In this document: piece after piece, positions 36,335 through 44,499 of the stretch | Layout of the letters: each line of letters opens with the position of its first letter | How positions within the stretch are numbered: the first letter of the stretch is position 1 | Origin: Pseudomonadota bacterium | Lineage (GTDB): Bacteria; Pseudomonadota; Gammaproteobacteria; Burkholderiales; Nitrosomonadaceae | NCBI GenBank assembly: GCA_018240285.1 | Contig: JAFEGA010000012.1 | Span: forward strand, 1-45,562 | Length of the DNA: 45,562 nt | Direction: 5' to 3' | Made by a program: the position numbers and the translations under genes | Notes under the pieces: generated by a model | Told to the model about the DNA's origin: nothing | Databases searched by the model: none | The model's input: only the letters and a program-made list of their open reading frames with translations

Positions 36335-37909
36335 ATGATTAATGAAGAGAAGCTGAGCATCTTGATGGTCGAAGATTCCGAGAGGGATATCGATCGGGTG
36401 CTGCAAATACTTTCGCAAGGCGGTTTTAAGACTGATTGCCAATGCGTTAATACGGCAGCTGCACTGGGTGATGCTTTGATGAGCCGAGACTGGAATATAG
36501 TGCTATCCGACTATGATTTGCCTCACTTGAATGCTCAGGAAGTTTTGCAAATCATTAGAAGAAAAAATCTCGATATGCCGCTGATTATCATCTCCAGTGA
36601 TGTCGGTGAAGAAGCAGCTGAGCATATTATGGCTTTAGGTGCTTATGATTTTATGATGAAATCGAATCTAGCCCGATTGGTGCCAGCAATCCGGCGCAGT
36701 TTGCATGAAGTTGAGAACTATCAGCGTTTCATTACTACGCAAACTGCACTGCAAAAAAGTGAAGCGCTTTTTCAAGTGATTACCTCTAATCTTCCAGGAG
36801 TAGTGTTTCAATTTTTATTGACGGGTAATAACCAAACGAGCTTTCCTTATGTAAGTGATGCCAGTGAAACATTATTGGGACTGTCACCGCAGATGCTTAT
36901 GGAAAGACCTGAGCTATTTCCGGAGCTGATCTTACCGGAAGACAAAAAATCTTATCATCAGCTGATGATGATGTCTGCAGAGCAGCTTTCAACCTGGAAC
37001 TGGGAGGGTTGTATTCAGGTGAAGGGTGATAGCGATATCAAATGGATCAGCCTGCGCGCGACACCCAGGAGAGTGGCCGATAACGCAACACTTTGGGATG
37101 GCATTATGATTAACATTACCCGCAATAAGCTGGCGGAAAGAGAAATCGCACGTTCTCGTGAACAGTTGGCAGAGTTATCGTCTTATTTGCAAAGAGTCAA
37201 AGAGCAAGAGCGCGCCCGAATTGCACGTGAAATTCATGATGATATCGGTGGAACATTAACGGCTATTAAATGTGAGTTATTTCCTTGCATGGACTCAACG
37301 GCAAGAAAGCAGGAGTTCTATCAGCAAAAAGCAAGGTCGATCGAATCGCTCGTAGATCGTGTGATTGATAGTACCCGGCGGATTTCTCTTGATTTGCGCC
37401 CGGGCATTTTGGATTGCGGCTTAGTGGCGGCTGTTCAATGGCAAGCCAAAGAATTCAGTGATCGGACCGGTATTGCCTGTAAAGTTTCATGTGGAGAGGA
37501 TGAAATATCACTAGACTCGGATCTTGCAATCGCAATTTTTCGTGTTTTTCAGGAAACGCTGACGAATATTTCCAAGCACGCTAACGCTTCCCGGATACAG
37601 GTTAAGCTTATCGAATTGGAAGGATTGGTTCTGCTCGAAGTAATTGATAATGGCCGTGGTATTACCAACATCGATATGGAAAAACAGGACTCATTTGGGA
37701 TACGGGGTATGCGCGAACGCTGCCAGCAGTTGAAAGGAAACTTTCATATCGCGGGAGATCCTGGAAAGGGAACAAAAGTGACTATACTTATACCCACTGG
37801 TAACTTGGATTATCAACCAGGGCACGTGGTTGAATTGGAGGGCAGGGTTAAGGGATCTGCACAGCTCCAGACAACGGTAAAAAAGAAAAAGAAGGTTTCT
37901 CGGCTCTAA
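36335..37909 (+). CDS. REC-PAS-sensor histidine kinase (NarX/HisKA_3 type)
   Basis: 524-residue soluble kinase with no membrane segment. Order: receiver domain (about 6-125; phospho-acceptor Asp59 in VLSDYDLP, Lys of FMMKSN), PAS-like domain (about 140-270, ending with DGIMINITRNKLAER), coiled coil, HisKA_3 dimerisation domain with His301 in REIHDDIGGTLTAIK, and HATPase (N-box QETLTNISKHANAS, G1 VIDNGRGI, G2 SFGIRGMRERC). A receiver at the N-terminus of a kinase points to a second signal input by phosphorylation from another kinase. It sits 15 bases before its NarL-type regulator. The C-terminus ends in a Lys-rich stretch. Signal unknown. Confidence 0.92.
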   Translation: MINEEKLSILMVEDSERDIDRVLQILSQGGFKTDCQCVNTAAALGDALMSRDWNIVLSDYDLPHLNAQEVLQIIRRKNLDMPLIIISSDVGEEAAEHIMALGAYDFMMKSNLARLVPAIRRSLHEVENYQRFITTQTALQKSEALFQVITSNLPGVVFQFLLTGNNQTSFPYVSDASETLLGLSPQMLMERPELFPELILPEDKKSYHQLMMMSAEQLSTWNWEGCIQVKGDSDIKWISLRATPRRVADNATLWDGIMINITRNKLAEREIARSREQLAELSSYLQRVKEQERARIAREIHDDIGGTLTAIKCELFPCMDSTARKQEFYQQKARSIESLVDRVIDSTRRISLDLRPGILDCGLVAAVQWQAKEFSDRTGIACKVSCGEDEISLDSDLAIAIFRVFQETLTNISKHANASRIQVKLIELEGLVLLEVIDNGRGITNIDMEKQDSFGIRGMRERCQQLKGNFHIAGDPGKGTKVTILIPTGNLDYQPGHVVELEGRVKGSAQLQTTVKKKKKVSRL

Positions 37910-37924
37910 AGGCCGGAGGTGTTC

Positions 37925-38557
37925 ATGATAAGTGTGATGATCGCTGATGATCATGCAATTGTTCGTCAAGGTTTGAAGCAGATACTCAGTGAAACTGATG
38001 ATATAAAAGTAACGGGCGAGGCAGAGACGGGATTTCAAGCAATCAAAATTGCACGGCAACAAGATTTCGATGTCATGTTGCTGGATATTTCATTACCGGA
38101 TAGAAATGGTATTGAAATTTTGAAGCAGATAAAAAAAGACAAACCAAGTTTGGCTGTGCTCATGCTTAGCATGCATAACGAACATGAGTTTGCAATTCGC
38201 GCATTAAAGGCGGGTGCATCCGGTTATCTCAACAAACAGAGTGCGCCGGCGCAATTGGTTGTGGCCATCCGCCAAGTGGCGGCAGGCGATAAGTATGTCA
38301 GTCCGGTTGTGGCACAAGAGCTCGCCAATATCATAAATTCCGATGTTGATAAACCGTTGCACACCATGCTATCCGACCGGGAATATCAGACGCTGTGTTT
38401 TATTGCCGCGGGAAAAACTTTGTCGGAGATATCGGCTGAGATGTTTCTGAGCCCAAAAACAGTCAGTGTTTACCGGGCACGGTTACTGGAAAAACTCAAA
38501 CTGACCAACAATTCGGAGCTCATTCGCTATGCAATTAAGAATAAATTGGTTGACTGA
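37925..38557 (+). CDS. NarL/FixJ-type response regulator
   Basis: 210-residue DNA-binding regulator, probable partner of the adjacent kinase. The ATG at 37925 follows GGAGG (37915-37919). Receiver domain with the acidic pair in VMIADDHAIVRQG, phospho-acceptor Asp54 in VMLLDISLPDRNG and Lys in GYLNKQSAP; LuxR-type HTH with LSDREYQTLCFIAAGKTLSE and SPKTVSVYRARLLEKLKL. Target genes are unknown; the neighbouring flagellar and GGDEF genes are candidates by location only. Confidence 0.95.
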   Translation: MISVMIADDHAIVRQGLKQILSETDDIKVTGEAETGFQAIKIARQQDFDVMLLDISLPDRNGIEILKQIKKDKPSLAVLMLSMHNEHEFAIRALKAGASGYLNKQSAPAQLVVAIRQVAAGDKYVSPVVAQELANIINSDVDKPLHTMLSDREYQTLCFIAAGKTLSEISAEMFLSPKTVSVYRARLLEKLKLTNNSELIRYAIKNKLVD

Positions 38558-38675
38558 TTTCTCGATTGCAGTGAAGTTAATTTTTTCATTAGGTCAGGAT
38601 TAAGATTTAAGCCATTTGACCGATACTTTCTGACTCTTTGAGTTGCCTGGACTGTAATTAATTCTGATCAATTCT

Positions 38676-40379
38676 ATGAAGCAATTAAAAGACTCCAATC
38701 CGACTATTATTGCACGTGAGACACTGCGGCAGCTCGCATCACTCAGAATTCCTCCGACACCTGACAATTATCACAAATTGTACAATCAGATTGCAGGCAA
38801 CGCCGACGACGGCGCAAATTCCGCTGTTGTTGTAACCGTAAATCCGGCGGTTTCAGTAGATAACACAGTGGCTGAATCTGCTCCGGACTGGGGAGAAACG
38901 ATAGAATTGCTAATGAAACAATTGGAGAGTAAACAAGGCACACTGACAACCGCAAAGAAGAAAGAGGGTGTGAATCGGGTTCTGGTCAAATTCTCGAAAG
39001 ACTCAAAGCAGTTGCACAATAAGCTGAAAGCTTTGATTGATTCGTGGGGAACATCAGCAATTGCAGCTCTAGAATCAGGTGCAGATCTTCAGACTGAAGA
39101 AGCTATATCACAGATTGATCCAGACAAACAAGACGCACAATCAAAACGAGTGACTTTACAATCCCCCCCTTTCTCTGGACATTTCACAGATCAGTTACTG
39201 GGGATACTGGCACAAATGCTAGAGCATGTTGTGGTTCGGCAGGTGGATGATAGCGCTTTAGCTGATGAAGCGAAGATGCTGGCACAACAAGTGCGCAAGA
39301 TCCAAGAAAAATCAGAAATGGAGCGATTTGCAGCTGATTTCGGACAATTTTGCCGCAAATTTGATACCTATGGCGAGAATGGCCACAAATTGCAGCAGGG
39401 TTTGCTTAGGTTACTCAATATGCTGATGAATAACACCGGTGAATTGCTTGCTGAGGACCGGTGGGTGGGAGCCCAGATCGACAAATTGCGTGAAACAATA
39501 TCCAAGCCGCTAGATCTTCAGGTTATCGAGCAAGCAGAATATTATCTGGAAGAAATCGCGCAAAGGCAGGAAATAATCCGGCGTAATTTAAGCGAAGCCA
39601 AGCTGACACTGAAACAGATGGTGGCTTCTTTAATTACCAATATTGAGGAGTTAAGCGATACGACCGGAGGATATCAGATAAAGTTGGAGCAGTATTCCGA
39701 AAGAATCAGTAAAACGGATGATATAAAAGAACTTAATCAGTTGCTGGTACAGCTCATGGAAGAAACTAAGCAGATGCAAAAAAGCGCATTAAATTACCGC
39801 AATGATTTTCTTGCGGCGCGTGCCGAAGTCAGCATGGCGCAGGATAAAATCAATCAGCTTGAAACCGAGTTGCTGGAAATGGGCGAGAAGATCCATGAGG
39901 ACCATCTAACCGGCATATTGAATCGGCGTGGTTTGGATAGTGCCTTTAAACGCGAAACTTCTCGTTCAATACGGCATAGGTCGCCGTTGTGTTTTGCATT
40001 ACTGGATATCGATAATTTCAAACAGTTAAACGATATGCATGGTCACAAAGTGGGTGATGATGCATTGGTTTATTTGGTTGAATCTGTTAAAGATACGACG
40101 CGTCCCGAAGATGTCGTGTCGCGCTATGGTGGTGAGGAATTTGTAATTTTACTACCTAATACAAGCCTTGAAGAAGCAGTTCAAATTTTGTCCAGAATCC
40201 GGCGGAATTTAACCAAGAAGTTTTTCCTGCACGAGAATAAGCGCTTGCTGATTACCTTTAGTGCGGGTGTTGCACAGTTGCAAGCAGGCGAATCGCAGGA
40301 AAGCATTTTCAAGCGTGCGGATGAAGCCATGTATCGTGCAAAGAAAAGTGGAAAGAATCAGATTCTTATAGCAGAATAG
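38676..40379 (+). CDS. Diguanylate cyclase with large N-terminal helical region
   Basis: 567 residues without membrane segments. An N-terminal motif (NPTIIARETLRQLASLRIPP, then PDNYHKLYNQIAG) is one I associate with betaproteobacterial GGDEF proteins; a long helical/coiled-coil region follows (about 190-390). The C-terminal GGDEF domain begins at DHLTGILNRRGLD, with the active-site loop GGEEF at 485-489 and an RxxD inhibitory site (RPED) five residues before it, so it should make c-di-GMP and be product-inhibited. The stop codon lies six bases before an outer inverted repeat of the mobile region, so insertion occurred just behind the gene. A weak sigma-28-like sequence (TTAA-N14-GACCGATA, about 38602-38627) precedes it. 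Paralogue of the GGDEF gene at 42008. Confidence 0.92.
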   Translation: MKQLKDSNPTIIARETLRQLASLRIPPTPDNYHKLYNQIAGNADDGANSAVVVTVNPAVSVDNTVAESAPDWGETIELLMKQLESKQGTLTTAKKKEGVNRVLVKFSKDSKQLHNKLKALIDSWGTSAIAALESGADLQTEEAISQIDPDKQDAQSKRVTLQSPPFSGHFTDQLLGILAQMLEHVVVRQVDDSALADEAKMLAQQVRKIQEKSEMERFAADFGQFCRKFDTYGENGHKLQQGLLRLLNMLMNNTGELLAEDRWVGAQIDKLRETISKPLDLQVIEQAEYYLEEIAQRQEIIRRNLSEAKLTLKQMVASLITNIEELSDTTGGYQIKLEQYSERISKTDDIKELNQLLVQLMEETKQMQKSALNYRNDFLAARAEVSMAQDKINQLETELLEMGEKIHEDHLTGILNRRGLDSAFKRETSRSIRHRSPLCFALLDIDNFKQLNDMHGHKVGDDALVYLVESVKDTTRPEDVVSRYGGEEFVILLPNTSLEEAVQILSRIRRNLTKKFFLHENKRLLITFSAGVAQLQAGESQESIFKRADEAMYRAKKSGKNQILIAE

Positions 40380-40384
40380 CTTCT

Positions 40385-40403
40385 TTAGGGAACCGCTGAA
40401 CAA
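40385..40403 (+). repeat. Outer inverted repeat, left copy
   Basis: TTAGGGAACCGCTGAACAA. Its reverse complement matches 41784-41801 at 16 of 18 positions. Together the pair bounds a segment containing the IS3-family element, suggesting an older small element (MITE-like or IS remnant) into which the IS inserted. The 90 bases between this repeat and the IS end contain no recognisable gene. Confidence 0.6.
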
Positions 40404-40493
40404 TTAGCGGCTTTCAGATTTTTCGGTGCTGCTACCAGTTTTTTAAACACGAATTCCCGGTAACTCATTTTTCAGCGGTATTTTGTCGCCGGA

Positions 40494-40518
40494 TGAATCG
40501 CCCCGGATTTACCGGAGA
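40494..40518 (+). repeat. Terminal inverted repeat of the IS, orfB side
   Basis: 25 bases that are the reverse complement, with three mismatches, of 41749-41773. The orfB reading frame ends 15 bases inside it. Confidence 0.85.
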
Positions 40519-40532
40519 CTATTTGCCTTGAG

Positions 40533-41406
40533 TCAAACAGCATCGGCTGAATCCCTTAGTTGGCGATAATATGCCATTTCAAATTCTGCCGATATTTCCA
40601 ATCGGCTCCAGTAACCGGCGATTGTTAAACCAATCGACCCATTCTAGGGTTGCAAACTCCACATCGTCGATATTGCGCCAAGGGCCGCGATGCCGGATAA
40701 CCTCGGTTTTGTATAATCCGTTAATTGTTTCAGCCAGCGCATTGTCGTAAGAATCCCCGGTACTGCCAACAGAAGCTTCAATATTGTTCCGTATAGCGAA
40801 TCGACAAATATTGTGGCAACCGTGGTGGCTATGATGAATTAATCCCGCGATCTCTCGCCGCACCCACAGTGCCTGTTCAAATGCATCCAGTACTCAATCG
40901 GTGTGCAATGACCGGCTGACCCGCCAACCAACAATGTATCTGGCAAAAATATCGGTTATAAAAGCCGCATAAACAAATTCCGTCCACGTTGCAATACATG
41001 TGATGTCTGCCATTCACAATTGATTTGGCCGGGTTGCCGTAAATTGCCGGTTGGCCGATAGAGCCGAATCATCCGCAACGGTCGTCCAACACTTCCTGCT
41101 GCGCCTGGCGCCCTGTATATCAAGCTTCTTCATCAACCGCTCAATCGTACAGCGAGCAACATCAATGCCTTCCCGCAGCAATTGCCGCCATACTTTACGA
41201 GCGCCATAAACCCGGAAGTTGCTTTCCCAAATCCGTTGTATTTCGGGCGCCAGCTTCATGTCTCGCTTGATGCGATCGGGCAATCGATCAGGATTCCGCT
41301 TGCGCCTTTTGTATTCATAATAACTCGACGGAGCAATCCGTATTTGTCTACAGATTGGCTCGACCCCATACTGTTCTTTATGCTGATCGATAAATATCGC
41401 CATCAC
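40533..41406 (-). pseudogene. IS3-family transposase orfB, broken
   Basis: Integrase-like transposase reading GTGATG at 41406, overlapping the orfA stop. The N-terminal part (IDQHKEQYGVEPICRQIRIA, YGARKVWRQLLREGIDVARC) is intact to about 41014. There a TGA replaces the Trp codon before MADIT (first catalytic Asp retained), and a second in-frame TGA falls in RSLHTD-stop-VLDAFEQAL (about 40894). The second catalytic Asp is lost: HHSD has become HHSHHG. A pair of compensating frameshifts follows (another frame reads QYLSIRYTEQ), then SVGSTGDSYDNALAETINGL with the catalytic Glu, and a last frameshift after LLEPIGNI; the original C-terminus (AEFEMAYYRQLRDSADAV) can be read in another frame to the TGA at 40533. 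Clearly non-functional. Confidence 0.92.
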
Positions 41407-41723
41407 TTCGACCGGCGGTCGAGCTCCACCTGGGCGAAATATGCCGATGCCTTTCGCAATATCTCATTTGCCCGTTTGAGCTCACGATTTTCCCGTTCCA
41501 GTTCCTTGAGCCGTTCCCGATCCGATGTCGACATACCGCCTCGAATTCCCCGATCTGTCTCCGTTCTTCTTACCCATGTCCGCAACGTTTCCGTTGTGCA
41601 GCCAATCTTTGATGCAATCAATTTTATCGTCGGCCACTGCGATTCATGCTCTTTCTGCTGCTCAAATACCAATCTAACCGCTAGTTCCCGTACTTCCGGT
41701 GAATAACTGATTTGATCCTTCAT
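41403..41723 (-). CDS. IS3-family transposase orfA
   Basis: 106-residue OrfA: helix-turn-helix of the IS3/IS51 type ([40 protein letters not shown]) followed by a leucine zipper ([19 protein letters not shown]). The frame is intact with a good ribosome site (GGAGGAGAAG). By itself OrfA binds the ends but cannot transpose; with orfB destroyed it may act only as a repressor or be on the way to decay. Stop and orfB start overlap. Confidence 0.92.
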   Translation of the reverse strand: MKDQISYSPEVRELAVRLVFEQQKEHESQWPTIKLIASKIGCTTETLRTWVRRTETDRGIRGGMSTSDRERLKELERENRELKRANEILRKASAYFAQVELDRRSK

Positions 41724-41748
41724 CTTCTCCTCCTCTCAAACCATTTTA

Positions 41749-41773
41749 TATCCGGTAAAACCGGGGTGATTCA
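41749..41773 (+). repeat. Terminal inverted repeat of the IS, orfA side
   Basis: Ends ...CCGGGGTGATTCA; counterpart of 40494-40518. Confidence 0.85.
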
Positions 41774-41783
41774 ACTTTGGGAT

Positions 41784-41802
41784 TTGTTCAGCGTTTCCTT
41801 AG
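41784..41802 (+). repeat. Outer inverted repeat, right copy
   Basis: TTGTTCAGCGTTTCCTTAG, the inverted partner of 40385-40403 with two mismatches over 18 bases. It lies only 10 bases outside the IS end. Confidence 0.6.
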
Positions 41803-42007
41803 CTATTTGTTAGTAAGTAGTTATATCCTTTTTATCGGTAAATAGCACTGATTTCCCTTTTTATTCATTGAATTCATTTGCGAACTGCTCTGTTAATGTT
41901 GTTGATATGACAGTCTGACCAGAATGGGTTCTCCTTCGCAATCCAACGAATTATCTCCCGAACTGGTTTAGCCTGACATTGAATGATGTCAATTGAGGAG
42001 GATAGCA

Positions 42008-42808
42008 ATGCAAGAAGCTATTAAACAAAAACAGAAAAGAATGCTGAGATTGGTTAAATCAACAAATGCTATTAAAAGCGAGCAGAAACCTATGATTGAT
42101 TCTGAGGACTATTACAAGCAAGTAGAGCGTTATGCCGAGCAGATTCGTAAAACAAGTAACGCGGATGAAATCATTGGGATTCTTGACATCGTATTATCGG
42201 AAACCCGGGGACTGAGATTCAGTGATGAAGTTTTTGCGGCGCAGGAACAAGTGAAGGTTGCAGAACAGAAGATTGAGTCTCTGAAGAGTGAATTGGAGCA
42301 ACTGCGCGAACTTGTGCAAACGGATCAAATGACCGGTGCATTCAATCGGCGCGGCTTGGAAGATATTTTTAAGCGCGAGGCTGCTCGTTCAGACCGCAAT
42401 GCACAGTCATTGGGTGTAATTTTGATTGATCTGGATAACTTTAAACAGATTAATGACAATTTTGGTCATCAATACGGTGATAGTGTACTGATCAATTTGG
42501 TGACGGTTGCCAAAGAGACGCTACGGCCCTCCGATATTGTGGCGCGGTTTGGGGGAGAAGAATTTGTCATCTTGTTGCCTGATGTTGAGATGCAAGATGC
42601 ACTGACGATTATTCAACGGATACAAAACAATTTAGCAAAAAATTTCTCGATCCAATCAGACAGTCAAGCATTGCCAATAACCTTTAGCGCGGGGGTTGCC
42701 TTGCGCTCTTTTGGAGAACATCAAAACTCCGTCATAAGCCGGGCGGACAAAGCACTTTATCAAGCAAAACGTACTGGAAAGAATCGTGCTATTCCTGCAT
42801 TGATCTAA
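42008..42808 (+). CDS. Diguanylate cyclase, short GGDEF protein
   Basis: 266 residues from the ATG at 42008, which follows GAGGAGGA; an in-frame TTG at 41993 lies in the ribosome site itself. A coiled-coil N-terminal half (YAEQIRKTSNADEIIGILDI and after) matches the segment just before the GGDEF domain of the gene at 38676 (YSERISKTDDIKELNQLLVQ), so this is a shortened paralogue. GGDEF domain from DQMTGAFNRRGLEDIFKRE; active loop GGEEF at 182-186 with an RxxD inhibitory site (RPSD) five residues before. Expected active and product-inhibited. The gap 41803-42007 has no recognised feature. Confidence 0.93.
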   Translation: MQEAIKQKQKRMLRLVKSTNAIKSEQKPMIDSEDYYKQVERYAEQIRKTSNADEIIGILDIVLSETRGLRFSDEVFAAQEQVKVAEQKIESLKSELEQLRELVQTDQMTGAFNRRGLEDIFKREAARSDRNAQSLGVILIDLDNFKQINDNFGHQYGDSVLINLVTVAKETLRPSDIVARFGGEEFVILLPDVEMQDALTIIQRIQNNLAKNFSIQSDSQALPITFSAGVALRSFGEHQNSVISRADKALYQAKRTGKNRAIPALI

Positions 42809-42898
42809 CTGATCCAATCAAAAATTTTCACGAGTGAGAACTCTGCTGTGATCAAGCAAGAGCTCTGAGTCATAGTGTTTATGAGTAACAAAAAATAC

Positions 42899-42925
42899 TT
42901 AAGAAACGCGCAATGTAGCCGATGA
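42899..42925 (+). promoter_or_regulatory. Possible sigma-28 promoter of the EAL-HDOD gene
   Basis: TTAA (42899-42902), 15 bases, GCCGATGA (42918-42925), matching the FliA consensus at 10 of 12 positions, 45 bases before the start codon. Confidence 0.6.
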
Positions 42926-42969
42926 GTTAAAACTTTTGTTTAAAAAGATGAATTAACACGAGGGAATAA

Positions 42970-44208
42970 ATGGAAGGTTTTTTTCTTGGGCGACAACCAA
43001 TTCTAGATCGTAATCAAAACCTTGTGGCGTTTGAGTTGCTGTTTAGACAAGAAGAAACCGAAGAGTCGATCAATATTAAAAATGATTTATCCGCATCAGC
43101 GAATGTCATTATCAACGCTTATTGTCAGTTAGGAATCCAAAATGTGCTAGGTAAGCAGCGCGGATTTATCAATGCAAATCCTGAATTGGTAATGAGTGAC
43201 ATCATCAGTCTGTTGCCGAGCAAGCATGTCGTATTGGAAATAAAGGAAACAGCAACGGTAACACCAGAGTTTATGCAGTGCTGTAATGAGTTAAAGCAAA
43301 AAGGCTATCAGTTTGCGCTGGATAATATTGTTGAGATGAATAGCAAGGTAGAACAGTTACTGCCACTCGTGAGTGTGGTGAAAGTGGATGTTCTGGCGCT
43401 GGAACAAAATGCGCTCGCGAAGTTAGTTGCTGAACTAAACCGCTGGCCGGTATTACTCCTAGCACTGAAAGTGGAGAACCGGGAACAAGAGAAGTACTGC
43501 ATGCAGCTGGGTTTTCAGATGTTCCAAGGATATTATTTTGCAAGACCTGAAGTATTGTCGATAAAACGCGCCGATCCAGGGAAGCTTTCACTGTTGAAGC
43601 TATTGACATTGGTTATGGGGGATAGCGATATCGAGGAGCTTGAGCGGGAATTTAAACATCAGCCCGGGCTAAGCTACAACTTGATGCGTATGGTAAATTC
43701 TGTTGCCAGCGGGTTACCGCAGAAAATCAATTCAATTAAGCATGCCATCATGATCTTAGGGCGTAAGCAACTGCAGCGATGGATACAGCTGTTGCTTTAT
43801 ACGTCCAATCAATCCGACGATAGTATGTCGAATGCATTAATGCAAACCGCGGCAGCACGAGGAAAAATGATGGAGTTAGTCGCGCTGGCTGAGCGTCCTC
43901 ACGATAAAAACCACCAGGAAAGAGCATTCATGGTGGGAATATTATCTTTATTAGATGTACTGCTCGGCATTGAGATGCAGCAAATCGTTGATAAACTGGG
44001 AATTCCTGATGACATGAGCCAAGCTTTGTTGACCCGGGAAGGTCGCTTAGGTCAGGAATTGAGACTAATCGAAGCCAACGAGAAAGGTGAAGTTGCTGCG
44101 ATTCAATTGATTCTGACTGAGTTGAGTTTTTTAAGTTTAAGCGAATTAGCCGATATTGAAATACAAGCCATTGCATGGGCTAATCGGATCGGTGAAGCAG
44201 CTAATTAA
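42970..44208 (+). CDS. Degenerate EAL plus HDOD signalling protein
   Basis: 412 residues, soluble. N-terminal EAL-like domain (about 1-200): LGRQPILDRNQNLVAFELLF has FELLF where active phosphodiesterases have YEAL, and other metal-binding motifs (DDFG and the late QG/KxD set) are missing or altered, though the fold signature GYQFALDNIV, VVKVDVLAL and GFQMFQGYYFARPE persists. C-terminal HDOD domain (about 205-400: PGLSYNLMRMVNSVASGLPQ, SIKHAIMILGRKQLQRWIQL). This is the YuxH/CdgJ type of protein, which regulates motility without cleaving c-di-GMP. A sigma-28-like promoter precedes it, and a che-type unit follows. Confidence 0.9.
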   Translation: MEGFFLGRQPILDRNQNLVAFELLFRQEETEESINIKNDLSASANVIINAYCQLGIQNVLGKQRGFINANPELVMSDIISLLPSKHVVLEIKETATVTPEFMQCCNELKQKGYQFALDNIVEMNSKVEQLLPLVSVVKVDVLALEQNALAKLVAELNRWPVLLLALKVENREQEKYCMQLGFQMFQGYYFARPEVLSIKRADPGKLSLLKLLTLVMGDSDIEELEREFKHQPGLSYNLMRMVNSVASGLPQKINSIKHAIMILGRKQLQRWIQLLLYTSNQSDDSMSNALMQTAAARGKMMELVALAERPHDKNHQERAFMVGILSLLDVLLGIEMQQIVDKLGIPDDMSQALLTREGRLGQELRLIEANEKGEVAAIQLILTELSFLSLSELADIEIQAIAWANRIGEAAN

Positions 44209-44292
44209 TATTAATTAGTTTTATATCGAAGTATAAGTACTGATTACTGAGTTATATGTAGTACATGGCGTAGCTTTTTTATTTTTAGGTGC

Positions 44293-44319
44293 TAAAGTTA
44301 TTGATTGTTGTGCCGTTAA
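44293..44319 (+). promoter_or_regulatory. Sigma-28 promoter of the cheY unit
   Basis: TAAA (44293-44296), 15 bases, GCCGTTAA (44312-44319): 11 of 12 positions match the FliA consensus. It lies in the 291-base gap before the gene at 44500; the long leader otherwise holds only short unconvincing open frames. Confidence 0.75.
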
Positions 44320-44499
44320 CTAATTGAGTATGAAAGGATTTATGATGAAATAAGAAGCTCTGGTACGTGCTCATCAAGACAACTCCTATAGCTTTCTTGG
44401 CGAAAGGATATAAGCAATCAGAGAAAAATAAGTAGCAGGTTTGCTAGGTCGAATGGCAGTTTAATTGTTTCGATCAAGACGAGCGACAAGGAGAAAGTT

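Larger units (their letters stand above)
40494..41773 (-). mobile_element. Decayed IS3-family insertion sequence (IS51-like)
   Basis: 1280-bp element with 25-bp imperfect terminal inverted repeats: 40494-40518 (TGAATCGCCCCGGATTTACC...) and 41749-41773, matching at 22 of 25 positions, with TG...CA ends. On the minus strand it has orfA (intact) and a broken orfB with a DDE integrase core. The protein pattern resembles the IS51 group of IS3. No direct target duplication is evident next to the ends (GGA on the left, ACT on the right), consistent with age. It should be unable to move by itself; the ends might still be used by an intact relative elsewhere. Confidence 0.88.

Noticed and set aside
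40579..40863. Separate small gene on the minus strand with SVGSTGDSYDNALAETINGL
   Set aside because: It is the C-terminal part of the broken orfB, in the same frame after two nonsense codons, not an independent gene.
40385..41802. Direct target-site duplication next to the IS or the outer repeats
   Set aside because: Bases beside the IS ends (GGA and ACT) do not match; a possible TAGCT-like repeat outside the outer repeats (near 40377 and 41800) is too short and misaligned to claim.
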